Source of the DNA: Paracoccaceae bacterium
GTDB lineage: Bacteria > Pseudomonadota > Alphaproteobacteria > Rhodobacterales > Rhodobacteraceae
NCBI GenBank assembly: GCA_030148745.1
Contig: JASBSV010000030.1
Span: forward strand, 1 to 45,066
DNA: 45,066 nucleotides
Reading direction: 5' to 3'
The notes under the pieces are model-generated. The model saw only the letters and a list, made by a program, of their open reading frames with translations, searched no databases and was not told where the DNA came from. This document shows, piece after piece, positions 7,219 to 13,885 of the stretch (positions within the stretch are counted from its first letter, which is position 1; each line of letters begins with the position of its first letter). Both the position numbers and the translations under genes were made by a program.

Positions 7219-8499
7219 TTAGTCCTCTTGCGCCTTGCTCGCCTTTTTCATCATCCGGCTGATCGCCCGGCACAGATCGGCGCGCGATGTTTCTTCGTGC
7301 AGCCGCCGCAGCATCATTGCCATATGCCGCGAGGCAAGAGGATCAGAGTTTGTATAAGGCAGGGCTTGTTCGATCCCCGCGTCCAGCAGAAGCTGAAAGC
7401 TGAGCGGGTCCATCTTGATGCGCCGCTCGGGCTTTACCACAAGGCCGCCGCGATAATTTGCTGCCGTCGAAAGGCCCGTATAGATCCAGTTGATGCAATT
7501 GATCGCCGTATAAGGATCATTGACGCCCGGTGACAGTGCGCGGGCGGTCATCTCGACCAGTTGATCAAGGATGAACCCCATGTTCTGCGTTTCGGTCGGC
7601 GAATAGCCGATGGCAAAACATTCACATAAGTCCGCCCTTAGATCCTCGGACAGTTCGGATATGTTCCAGATGCTGAGAACCGGCGCGAAGGGCGATACGA
7701 AATCGCCGGTCTGGGCCAGCACTTCGATATAAAGGTCGTTTTCCCGGGCCAGCCGATCAAGCCGGTCCTTGTTCCAGGTCTGGATATAGCCGCTATCGTC
7801 GAGTGTGACATGATGATCGGGTCGGCCCTTGGGAAAATCGCCGGCGGCGGTATCGTCATCGGCGGGATCACTGCCCGCCTTCTCTTCGGCTTCCTCGTGC
7901 TGCTGGTCGATCCGGCTGCGAAGATCGCGGATCATCCGGGTGCCCAGCCCGGCGGTGATGTTCGAGACATTGATCGTCTCGGGGATATGGTGAAGCAGAT
8001 AGATGATCGTCATGATCGACATGAGCGTCAGCGCCAGCGCCACCAGAAGCGAATAATGCGGCACAAAGGCCGCGATGGCAGAGGGGCCTTCGGCGCCGAA
8101 TTTGCTCTGCACTGCGCGCAGGACCAGCAGGGTATAGACGAAGGTGGCGATCAGGATGCCCAAGCTCCACTGATTGCCGCGATCGCGCATGAAATTCCCG
8201 ATCAGCCGCGGGCCGAAATTGCCCGAAGCAAAGGACACCGCGACAATGGTCATGGAAAACATGACCCCCGCCACGCCCATGATCGACTGCGAAATCACCG
8301 CCAGCGTCGCGCGGGCGCCATCGACCTGCGTGGATTGCCAGCTGTCGGGCAGGCCAAAGGGCAAAATCGCAGCGTGGTGATCGATATAAAGCGTGACCTG
8401 CGCCAGCAAGATCGCCCCAAAGGCCAGAACCAGCGGCAAAAACCAATAGCTGGCCCGGACATCCTGAACCAATTTGACGAGAAGTGCGCGATGGCCCAT
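7219..8499 (-). CDS. DUF2254 family membrane protein
   Basis: A 426-residue predicted inner-membrane protein. Hydrophobic segments appear at about residues 18-40, 63-90 (VISQSIMGVAGVMFSMTIVAVSFA), 108-127 and 145-165. They are followed by a soluble C-terminal half with the conserved RALSPGVNDPYTAINCI region and a late FQLLLDAGIEQAL segment. The layout fits DUF2254, whose function is unknown. The C-terminus is charged. It begins three bases after the MscS stop, so it is the second gene of an MscS-DUF2254 unit under the EcfG promoter at 9430-9454. Confidence 0.85.
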   Translation of the reverse strand: MGHRALLVKLVQDVRASYWFLPLVLAFGAILLAQVTLYIDHHAAILPFGLPDSWQSTQVDGARATLAVISQSIMGVAGVMFSMTIVAVSFASGNFGPRLIGNFMRDRGNQWSLGILIATFVYTLLVLRAVQSKFGAEGPSAIAAFVPHYSLLVALALTLMSIMTIIYLLHHIPETINVSNITAGLGTRMIRDLRSRIDQQHEEAEEKAGSDPADDDTAAGDFPKGRPDHHVTLDDSGYIQTWNKDRLDRLARENDLYIEVLAQTGDFVSPFAPVLSIWNISELSEDLRADLCECFAIGYSPTETQNMGFILDQLVEMTARALSPGVNDPYTAINCINWIYTGLSTAANYRGGLVVKPERRIKMDPLSFQLLLDAGIEQALPYTNSDPLASRHMAMMLRRLHEETSRADLCRAISRMMKKASKAQED

Positions 8500-8502
8500 G
8501 CC

Positions 8503-9396
8503 CTATTCCGCAGCCTCTTTTTCAGCCCCGGTCGCCGCCACGACGGCGACAGGTTCCGAGAAGGTAAGCGTGCGATAGGGAAAAGGTATCTCGATCCCGG
8601 CCTGATCCAGCGCGTTTTTCACCGCCGCCACGACCTGATCGCGCGAGGTTCTGATGTCGAGCGGTTTGGAGCCTGTCCACCACGTCACCTCGAAATCGAT
8701 CGAACTGTCGCCAAAGCCATTGGCGAAGACCTGTACATCTTTGACATCAGAGCGCACCGTATCAACATTCTCTACCGCAGCCTGAATGACGGCCCGCGCC
8801 TCGTCAACGTTTTCGCCATATCCGACACCGCACATGATGGTCGTCCGGCGCAGATCACGGTCGGTACGCACCGTCACCGGGTTATCGAAAAGATCGTGGT
8901 TCGGCATGACCACCAGTTGCCCGTCGGTCTGACGGATATAGCTGTCGCGGATCGTGATATCCTCGACCTGGCCCTCGACCTCCTGACATTCGACATAATC
9001 GCCGATCGCGAAAGGTTCGCGAAACAGGATCAGCGCGCCGGCCAGAAAATTCTCGAACGTATCCTTGAAGGCGAAACCGACCGCGACCGAGCCAAGGCCC
9101 AGCGTCGCCAGCGCCTTATCCGGGGTGATCGAGGGAAAAAGCACCGTCAGCGCCACCAGAAATCCGATGATCCAGAACCCGACCGCCGCCAGCATCCGCA
9201 GAACGCCCATCATATTGGTGCGCATCCCGGCCTTGCGCCCGATCCGCCCGATCACATAGCGCGCAAGCATGACGATCAGTCCGGTAAAGACCAGAATCAA
9301 CAGCGCCGCAGCCATGCGCGGGGCCCCCGCGACCAGCACAGCCGCATATTCGCTCAGTTGTTCGCTTAGTATTTTCGTGATGGTGGCCAGATTCAT
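8503..9396 (-). CDS. Small-conductance mechanosensitive channel, MscS family
   Basis: A 297-residue MscS-type channel that releases solutes on hypo-osmotic shock. Hydrophobic segments occupy about residues 20-45 and 60-85. The pore-lining helix and its exit follow (ATLGLGSVAVGFAFKDT, then NFLAGALILFREPFAIGD), leading into the beta domain and the C-terminal cage with IEIPFPYRT. Start 9396 was chosen because the predicted EcfG promoter (9454-9430) lies inside the 25 extra codons of the longer open frame, which therefore cannot be translated from that transcript. GGGACGG precedes the chosen ATG. It is first in the pair with the DUF2254 gene. Confidence 0.88.
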   Translation of the reverse strand: MNLATITKILSEQLSEYAAVLVAGAPRMAAALLILVFTGLIVMLARYVIGRIGRKAGMRTNMMGVLRMLAAVGFWIIGFLVALTVLFPSITPDKALATLGLGSVAVGFAFKDTFENFLAGALILFREPFAIGDYVECQEVEGQVEDITIRDSYIRQTDGQLVVMPNHDLFDNPVTVRTDRDLRRTTIMCGVGYGENVDEARAVIQAAVENVDTVRSDVKDVQVFANGFGDSSIDFEVTWWTGSKPLDIRTSRDQVVAAVKNALDQAGIEIPFPYRTLTFSEPVAVVAATGAEKEAAE

Positions 9397-9429
9397 CTGC
9401 CGTCCCGGTTTCGTCAATGTCATGTGACA

Positions 9430-9454
9430 AACGCGGATCGGGCGCTGTGGTTCC
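9430..9454 (-). promoter_or_regulatory. EcfG promoter, exact match (GGAAC-N16-CGTT), for mscS-DUF2254
   Basis: Minus-strand -35 GGAAC at 9454-9450 and -10 CGTT at 9433-9430, spacer 16. It is back to back with the plus-strand EcfG promoter at 9465-9490; the two -35 boxes are ten bases apart. Confidence 0.85.
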
Positions 9455-9464
9455 GCCCGAGAGC

Positions 9465-9490
9465 GGAACATTGTTCATCCACCGGGCGTT
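9465..9490 (+). promoter_or_regulatory. EcfG promoter, exact match (GGAAC-N17-CGTT), for the FNT gene
   Basis: GGAAC at 9465-9469, 17-base spacer, CGTT at 9487-9490. The FNT-family start codon is 29 bases further on, with AAGGAG at 9508-9513 as ribosome binding site. Confidence 0.85.
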
Positions 9491-9519
9491 GATGTGTCCA
9501 ATGACATAAGGAGTGGACG

Positions 9520-10365
9520 ATGAAGAAGAGCACCCGGACACCCAGCGCCAGCGAGAGCCTGGAAGAGGAAGAACACGAAAGAAAATCGGTCGAAGAGGCC
9601 GAAGCCCTGTCGCCCAAGCTGATTTACGAGGTGATCCGGCGCGAGGGCGAGGCCGAGATGGCGCGCCCGGCGAATTCACTGATCTGGTCAGGCATCGCCG
9701 CCGGCATGATGATCAGCTTTTCGGTTCTGGGCGAGGCGATCATGCGGACTTATCTGCCCGATGCCCCGTTCAGTTTTCTGATCGAAAATTTGGGCTATAG
9801 CCTTGGGTTTTTGCTGGTCATCCTTGGACGGATGCAGCTTTTCACGGAAAACACGATTACGACGGTTCTGCCTGTCATGGCCAAACCGGGCTATCCGATG
9901 TTCTATGCGGCCGCACGGGTCTGGACCATTGTCCTTGCCGCCAATCTGGTCGGCGCGGTCCTGGCGGCACTGATGATGGCCTATACAAGCGCCGTCCCCG
10001 CCGATCTGATCCCGGCGGTCACCGAACTGTCGCTCCACAGCACGTCGATGTCCGCAAAAGAGAGCTTTTTTCGCGCCATCCCCGCCGGCGTTCTGGTCGC
10101 CGCTATCGTCTGGATGCTGCCGCAGGCGGAAAGTCAGTCGTTCTTTGTGATCCTTGTCTTTACATGGCTGATCGCGGCGGGCGATTTTTTGCATGTCGTT
10201 GCCGGGGCCGTCGAAATGGCATTTCTGATGTTTTCCGGATCGCTGGGTTTCAGCGACGCTGCCTTCGGGTTTTTCCTGCCGGTTCTGGCCGGAAACATCA
10301 CCGGCGGGACGGTTATATTCGCCCTGCTGGCATGGGGTCAGGTCAAAGATGAGCTGCGAAAATAA
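9520..10365 (+). CDS. Formate/nitrite transporter (FNT) family protein, YfdC-like
   Basis: A 281-residue protein of the FNT channel family, pentameric pores for small monocarboxylates or related anions. A charged Glu-rich cytoplasmic N-terminus (residues 1-45) is longer than in FocA/NirC, as in the YfdC subgroup. Six hydrophobic segments follow, including SLIWSGIAAGMMISFSVLGE, LGYSLGFLLVILGRMQLFTENT and FFLPVLAGNITGGTVIFALL. The TENT and GNITGG motifs are at the expected loop positions. The YfdC subgroup has no established substrate. The EcfG promoter just upstream puts it in the stress regulon rather than under anaerobic control. Confidence 0.88.
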   Translation: MKKSTRTPSASESLEEEEHERKSVEEAEALSPKLIYEVIRREGEAEMARPANSLIWSGIAAGMMISFSVLGEAIMRTYLPDAPFSFLIENLGYSLGFLLVILGRMQLFTENTITTVLPVMAKPGYPMFYAAARVWTIVLAANLVGAVLAALMMAYTSAVPADLIPAVTELSLHSTSMSAKESFFRAIPAGVLVAAIVWMLPQAESQSFFVILVFTWLIAAGDFLHVVAGAVEMAFLMFSGSLGFSDAAFGFFLPVLAGNITGGTVIFALLAWGQVKDELRK

Positions 10366-10381
10366 AAAAATCATTTTTTAT

Positions 10382-10406
10382 GGAACCCAAGCCCGGGCGG
10401 CGGGTT
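10382..10406 (+). promoter_or_regulatory. EcfG-like promoter, one mismatch (GGAAC-N16-GGTT), for the sRNA candidate
   Basis: GGAAC at 10382-10386, 16-base spacer, GGTT at 10403-10406 (G for the first C of the -10). An A/T-only inverted repeat (ATAAAAAA at 10362-10369, TTTTTTAT at 10374-10381) abuts the -35 and could act as an UP-like element. No coding ORF follows, only the hairpin array and terminator. Confidence 0.55.
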
Positions 10407-10411
10407 AACCT

Positions 10412-10590
10412 ATCGAGACACGGTGAGTGGCTCACTACTACGTCTGGCAGAGTGCCGTATCCCCGATCCCGTCCCTCGACACTCTGCCAGACATCCCCTC
10501 CTTCTCCCATGATCCCAGATAAACAAGCAGCTCTGGCGCGAAACCAGCGCCAGAGCAACGCAAAAACCCCGCTGCGATGAGCGGGGTTTT
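10412..10590 (+). ncRNA. Candidate EcfG-dependent small regulatory RNA with anti-Shine-Dalgarno segment
   Basis: A 249-base intergenic region holds a series of hairpins rather than an ORF. A small hairpin GTGAG/CTCAC spans 10423-10435. A 13-bp perfect stem (10442-10454 with 10480-10492) encloses a C-rich 25-base loop. A single-stranded C/T-rich stretch CCCCTCCTTCTCCC lies at 10495-10508 and contains CCTCCTT, identical to the anti-Shine-Dalgarno core of 16S rRNA. A 10-bp perfect stem follows (10530-10539 with 10547-10556), then a strong intrinsic terminator (10563-10590). An EcfG-like promoter sits at the right distance (start near 10412). The design matches trans-acting sRNAs that mask ribosome binding sites; the Caulobacter EcfG-dependent sRNA GsrN is a functional parallel. 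The 5' end is inferred. Confidence 0.6.
10563..10590. terminator. Bidirectional intrinsic terminator
   Basis: AAAACCCCGCT at 10563-10573 is perfectly inverted at 10580-10590 around a six-base loop. It gives a T-tract on both strands. It serves the plus-strand sRNA candidate and, from the other side, the Crp/Fnr gene, whose stop is 25 bases away. Confidence 0.88.
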
Positions 10591-10614
10591 GATGGCGTTT
10601 CTGGCCGCAGCCGG

Positions 10615-11343
10615 TTACATGATCGGGCGGCGAACCGGGGGTGAGTTGTCGGCGTGCGCGACAGTGCAAAGCGCGTCGATATCGTTGACCTGCAACATCC
10701 CATCGGCCCAGCTGGCCAGTTGCCTGCCGCGCAATTTGGCCAGCGTCTTGTTGGTATGCACAAGCGACAGGCCAAGCGTATCGGCCAGATCCTGCTGCCG
10801 GTAAGGAAGCTTCATCCGGCCACTTTGCACCAGATTTAGCGCCTTGCCACGCAGAAAGATCCGGCTGAGCGCCCAGGCGACCGCCTGCAGGGCGGTGCGC
10901 TGACCGACGGTGGTCAGCGTCTCGCCCAGAAAATGTTCCTCGACCGCGGCAAGCCATGTCAGGTCAAAGGCGCGGCCGGGGTGGCTGCGAAAGAAATTCC
11001 ACAGCTCGTTTCGGTCAAAGACACAAAGCGTCATCATCGATGTCGCCTCGACCGAATGAGACATTTCCCCCATCACGCCAGCCTGAAGGCCCAGAAAATC
11101 ACCGGGAAACACGAAATTGATCACCTGCCGCGCGCCGTTTTCAAGCGCCTTGTACCTAAGGCCCATCCCATGCAGCGCGGTAAAAAGCTGCGGGCTGTTG
11201 GAATTTTCCATCAGGATCTGGGTGCCCGGATCAACGATCAGCTCGCCCACCTTGAATTTTTGCATGAAGGCGACCTCTTCGGCGGTAAAATCGATGAATA
11301 GGTCGCGCCGGCGCAGCGGGCAGTTTTCGCATTTCGTGGCCAT
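10615..11343 (-). CDS. Crp/Fnr family transcriptional regulator
   Basis: A 242-residue regulator with an N-terminal cyclic-nucleotide-binding-type beta-roll (about 20-130) and a C-terminal winged HTH (about 160-225). The recognition region reads DLADTLGLSLVHTNKTLAKL rather than the ExxSR of true FNR. Cysteines 5 and 8 (CENC) and Cys107 are present, but FNR needs three N-terminal cysteines plus an internal one, so a classical 4Fe-4S cluster is doubtful. It is divergent from the receiver-like gene. The start follows the motif MATKCENCPLR. A minus-strand sequence resembling an EcfG promoter but with CATT as -10 lies just upstream and was not called. An exact EcfG promoter lies 500 bases upstream at 11842-11866. 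Confidence 0.85.
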   Translation of the reverse strand: MATKCENCPLRRRDLFIDFTAEEVAFMQKFKVGELIVDPGTQILMENSNSPQLFTALHGMGLRYKALENGARQVINFVFPGDFLGLQAGVMGEMSHSVEATSMMTLCVFDRNELWNFFRSHPGRAFDLTWLAAVEEHFLGETLTTVGQRTALQAVAWALSRIFLRGKALNLVQSGRMKLPYRQQDLADTLGLSLVHTNKTLAKLRGRQLASWADGMLQVNDIDALCTVAHADNSPPVRRPIM

Positions 11344-11432
11344 GTTTCTATTCCCTGCTATGTCATAGTTAATGCGCGCCGGCGTGATTTTGTTCCATGC
11401 TTCGTTTTTTCTTGGAAAATTCGGAGATCGTC

Positions 11433-11834
11433 GTGACGCCTAGGTTTCTCATCATCGAATCCGACCCAATTGTTTCTTTGGATTTGGTTGAAATAATTAA
11501 GGAAAATATAATCGACCCGGTCGTCAATGTGGCGCAGTCGTTGGAGGATGCGGCATCCCACATGGATGAATACCTAAGCCCCACGGTTGCCTTGATCGAC
11601 GCCCCCGCCGAGCGGTTCGAACATTCGGAACTTTTTCGGAAAATGTTCAGCAGCGGTACGAAAATGATCTTTCTCGATATGTCGCTGAATGAGCTGGCGC
11701 AAACCGACAGAAACTTTGTTCTGGTGGCGCAGCCCTTCAGCACAACCATGATCGTTCATGCGCTAAGCGCTCTGGGCGTTCCTGCGCTGACCACCGCCCC
11801 GGCGCCGCCGGAACCGACGGACCCGGCCAGCTGA
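11433..11834 (+). CDS. Stand-alone receiver-like protein lacking the conserved Lys
   Basis: A 133-residue response-regulator receiver domain without an output domain. It starts at GTG 11433 with GGAG six bases upstream (11423-11426), which beats the in-frame ATG at 11397 that has no ribosome binding site. FLIIESDP gives the acidic pair region and TVALIDAP gives the phospho-acceptor-like Asp56. The normally invariant Lys is replaced: AQPF occurs where KPF is expected (Gln100). The Thr/Ser switch region is also altered (MIFLDMS). It may be a pseudo-receiver that binds partners without phosphorylation control. The tail is Pro/Ala-rich. It is divergent from the Crp/Fnr gene; base composition is lower in G+C at its 5' end. 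Confidence 0.7.
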   Translation: MTPRFLIIESDPIVSLDLVEIIKENIIDPVVNVAQSLEDAASHMDEYLSPTVALIDAPAERFEHSELFRKMFSSGTKMIFLDMSLNELAQTDRNFVLVAQPFSTTMIVHALSALGVPALTTAPAPPEPTDPAS

Positions 11835-11841
11835 TTCATTC

Positions 11842-11866
11842 AACGCGCAGCGCAAGCCCGCGTTCC
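11842..11866 (-). promoter_or_regulatory. EcfG promoter, exact match (GGAAC-N16-CGTT), antisense to the receiver gene
   Basis: Minus-strand -35 GGAAC at 11866-11862 and -10 CGTT at 11845-11842, spacer 16. It lies seven bases past the stop of the plus-strand receiver-like gene and points back into it. The next minus-strand gene is crp/fnr, about 500 bases on. The transcript would be antisense to the entire receiver gene and a long leader for the regulator. Confidence 0.7.
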
Positions 11867-11889
11867 CTGAGCGGGCAGAAATAAATTTC

Positions 11890-11915
11890 GGAACCAATCC
11901 AGGAAAACAGCGGTT
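11890..11915 (+). promoter_or_regulatory. EcfG-like promoter, one mismatch (GGAAC-N17-GGTT), for the DUF1328 gene
   Basis: GGAAC at 11890-11894, 17-base spacer, GGTT at 11912-11915. It is back to back with the exact minus-strand promoter at 11842-11866, the -35 boxes being 23 bases apart. The DUF1328 start codon is 65 bases downstream. Confidence 0.6.
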
Positions 11916-11980
11916 TGTCCGGCACGTCCCGGCGGGCCATCGTGGTTTGCCGATGTCATAGATTAATGGAAAGGACCACC

Positions 11981-12148
11981 ATGCTGTATTGGGCACTTAT
12001 ATTCTTTGTCGTGGCAATTATCGCCGCCGTCTTCGGGTTTGGTGGCATCGCAAGCGCATCGGCAGGGATCGCGCAGATCCTGTTCTTCATTTTCCTGGTG
12101 CTGTTTGTCGTTGCCCTGATCGCACGGGCCATGCGCGGCTCGCCCTGA
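11981..12148 (+). CDS. DUF1328 family small membrane protein (YtjA-like)
   Basis: A 55-residue protein that is almost entirely two hydrophobic segments ([20 protein letters not shown] and [19 protein letters not shown]), separated by Ala/Ser-rich residues and ending in a short basic tail. This is the standard DUF1328 form. AAAGGA at 11969-11974 is the ribosome binding site. The family is often stress-induced but has no assigned function. It is preceded by an EcfG-like promoter and followed by a hairpin, then dps. Confidence 0.92.
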   Translation: MLYWALIFFVVAIIAAVFGFGGIASASAGIAQILFFIFLVLFVVALIARAMRGSP

Positions 12149-12170
12149 GGGCATATGCATAACATCGAAA

Positions 12171-12199
12171 TGACCGGGATTAACCACAGATCCCGGTCA
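12171..12199 (+). terminator. Hairpin between the DUF1328 gene and dps
   Basis: TGACCGGGAT at 12171-12180 is perfectly inverted at 12190-12199 around a nine-base loop and followed by CTTCATTTC. It probably ends or attenuates the DUF1328 transcript. Any dps transcription from the upstream EcfG-like promoter would have to read through it. Confidence 0.6.
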
Positions 12200-12241
12200 C
12201 TTCATTTCACCTGATGATTGTTCAAATCAGGAGGTAACCCA

Positions 12242-12739
12242 ATGGACGACGTACTGAGCGCAACCCCGCAGGCCAGCAAAATCAACACTGGCGTAACCAA
12301 CCCCAAGGACATCGCCAATGCGCTGACCGAGGTTTTGGCCGATACCTATCGCCTTGTGTTCAAGACACATGCCTATCACTGGAATGTCGAAGGGCCGATG
12401 TTCTTTGCAATCCACAATCTGACGGAAACGCAATATGAGGATTTGTTCGCAGCCACCGATGTGCTGGCCGAACGGATCCGCGCCCTTGGTCAGATTGCGC
12501 CGTTTTCGATGCGCGAGATTATCGAAAACTCGACCATCAGCGATCTGAGCAAACTGCCTTCGGCGGGCGAAATGTGCGCCGATCTGGCCGCCGGTCACGA
12601 GGATATCGCCAGACGGATGCACGCATTGATCGAAACCGCCGAGAACGCCAAGGACCCGGTGACCGCCGATCTGGCGACCTCGCGCTCGGCCTTTCACGAA
12701 CAGGCGGCATGGATGCTGCGGTCGATCGGCGCCGGCTGA
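12242..12739 (+). CDS. dps: Dps family DNA-binding / iron-storage ferroxidase
   Basis: A 165-residue Dps protein: a dodecameric mini-ferritin that oxidises and stores Fe(II) with H2O2 and protects DNA. The ferroxidase region THAYHWNVEGPMFFAIH and the following YEDLFAATDVLAER block are canonical. A short N-terminal tail without many Lys residues suggests modest DNA binding. AGGAGG lies just before the ATG at 12242 and fixes this start over the in-frame ATG at 12218, which lies upstream of that site. No EcfG promoter lies directly in front; expression may come from read-through or from another stress promoter. It is convergent with phyR. Confidence 0.93.
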   Translation: MDDVLSATPQASKINTGVTNPKDIANALTEVLADTYRLVFKTHAYHWNVEGPMFFAIHNLTETQYEDLFAATDVLAERIRALGQIAPFSMREIIENSTISDLSKLPSAGEMCADLAAGHEDIARRMHALIETAENAKDPVTADLATSRSAFHEQAAWMLRSIGAG

Positions 12740-12764
12740 TCCCCGCCGCGGCCTGAAAGGCAAA

Positions 12765-12794
12765 CCCCCCGGCGCCTTGGCGGGCACCGGGGGG
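12765..12794. terminator. GC-rich convergent terminator between dps and phyR
   Basis: CCCCCCGG at the left end pairs with CCGGGGGG at the right end, extended inward with one mismatch around TTGG. It occupies the 62-base gap between the convergent dps and phyR genes, so it can stop both transcripts. There is little T-tract. Confidence 0.65.
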
Positions 12795-12801
12795 CGGGAA
12801 A

Positions 12802-13614
12802 TCAGATCTCGAGCGTTTCGGTTGACGAAAAGAACATCGCCTGACTGATCGCCGAGCGGACCTGTTTTTCGGAATAGGGCTTGGAGATCAGGAAGGCCGG
12901 CTCTGGCCGCTCGCCGGTTAGCAGGCGTTCGGGGAAGGCGGTGATGAAGATCACCGGTATATCGCCCAGCGACTGCAGCAGATCGTTGACCGCATCGATC
13001 CCCGAGGAATTATCGGCAAGCTGAATGTCGGCAAGGATCAGGTCAGGTTTCTCGGCCTTGCCGATCTCGACCGCATCGCTGCGCGTGCGGGCCATTCCGA
13101 CGACCTGATGACCGATCTCGCTGACGATCGCCTCGAGATCCACGGCGATAATCGCCTCGTCCTCGATGATCAGAACACGGCCCGAGACCGATTTGGCCAT
13201 TTCATCCTTTGCCACCTGCAGCAGATGCGCCACCTCTTCTGGGCTGATTTGCATGATCTGGGCGATCTCGCTCTGGCTGAATTCTTCGATCGTATTCAGC
13301 AAAAGCGCCTCGCGCGTGTTTTCGGTCAGGCGCGACAGATGTTTCTGGGCACGGGCGCGCAAACCGGTTTCATCCTCGGCCACGGGCGAGCCCGAGCTTT
13401 TCCAGATCGAGTGAAACGTCCGGAACAGCCCGATGCGTATATCCCCGCTCTCGCTGACCAACGTCCGGTCTTCCAGGATCGCCTCGAGCGTTGCCATCGC
13501 ATATTTGTCACCGCTGTTTTGAGAGCCGGTCAATGCCCGGGCATAACGCCGGAGATAGGGCAGATGCGTAGCGATCTGGTCAGAGAAATCCTGAGGCTGG
13601 CTGGTTTGTGGCAT
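12802..13614 (-). CDS. phyR: General stress response anti-anti-sigma factor PhyR
   Basis: A 270-residue protein with the PhyR layout. The N-terminal sigma-factor-like domain (about 12-140, with HLPYLRRYARALTG and a sigma4-like LLLNTIEEFSQSEIAQIM) is followed by a C-terminal receiver (about 145-265). The receiver has the acidic pair Glu151-Asp152, phospho-acceptor Asp196 (LILADIQ), Thr in IFITAF and Lys in ISKPY. On phosphorylation the sigma-like domain captures NepR and frees EcfG. It is divergent from nepR-ecfG and has a perfect EcfG promoter 37 bases upstream, giving positive feedback. Confidence 0.96.
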   Translation of the reverse strand: MPQTSQPQDFSDQIATHLPYLRRYARALTGSQNSGDKYAMATLEAILEDRTLVSESGDIRIGLFRTFHSIWKSSGSPVAEDETGLRARAQKHLSRLTENTREALLLNTIEEFSQSEIAQIMQISPEEVAHLLQVAKDEMAKSVSGRVLIIEDEAIIAVDLEAIVSEIGHQVVGMARTRSDAVEIGKAEKPDLILADIQLADNSSGIDAVNDLLQSLGDIPVIFITAFPERLLTGERPEPAFLISKPYSEKQVRSAISQAMFFSSTETLEI

Positions 13615-13643
13615 AATTTTTTTGACCTTTTTGCAGTTTTTTC

Positions 13644-13669
13644 GGAACTAAACGCCCGTGGGCGTAGTT
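13644..13669 (+). promoter_or_regulatory. EcfG-like promoter for nepR-ecfG (GGAAC-N17-AGTT)
   Basis: GGAAC at 13644-13648, 17-base spacer, AGTT at 13666-13669. It overlaps almost completely with the opposite-strand phyR promoter; both are built on one palindrome (GGAACTAAAC at 13644-13653, inverted at 13667-13676). Confidence 0.65.
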
Positions 13670-13676
13670 TAGTTCC
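13651..13676 (-). promoter_or_regulatory. EcfG promoter, exact match (GGAAC-N17-CGTT), for phyR
   Basis: Minus-strand -35 GGAAC at 13676-13672 and -10 CGTT at 13654-13651, spacer 17. It faces the plus-strand nepR promoter, so polymerase can occupy only one orientation at a time. Confidence 0.88.
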
Positions 13677-13720
13677 GCAGACTGGGCTATATGAGGGCAT
13701 TATTTTTGTTGAGGCACACT

Positions 13721-13885
13721 ATGGCAAAGACCGAACGGGAAATAAACTCGGGAAGTTCGGCCATGATAGATCAGAACCTTAAAAAGGTTTACGATGATCT
13801 AGCTGGCGAAGAGGTACCCGACAGGTTCAAGGATTTACTTGCCAAATTAAAACAACAGGATAGCGGGGCTGGAGACTCAAAATGA
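13721..13885 (+). CDS. nepR: Anti-sigma factor NepR
   Basis: A 54-residue NepR that binds EcfG and is displaced by phosphorylated PhyR. The conserved core is visible: IDQNLKKVYDDL followed by EEVPDRFKDLLAKL. The start at 13721 has GAGG six to nine bases upstream. The in-frame ATG at 13691 would lie only about 15 bases from the predicted transcription start and has no ribosome binding site. The stop overlaps the ecfG start by four bases (ATGA), so inhibitor and sigma are translationally coupled, which suits a stoichiometric pair. Confidence 0.93.
   Translation: MAKTEREINSGSSAMIDQNLKKVYDDLAGEEVPDRFKDLLAKLKQQDSGAGDSK

Noticed and set aside
9397-9471. Longer MscS N-terminus starting at 9471
   Set aside because: The exact EcfG promoter lies inside this stretch, so it would be upstream of the transcript; the residues are not channel-like.
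11344-11398. EcfG promoter directly in front of crp/fnr (GGAAC-N17-CATT)
   Set aside because: The mismatch is in the more conserved GTT part of the -10, so it was not called; recorded only as a weak possibility.
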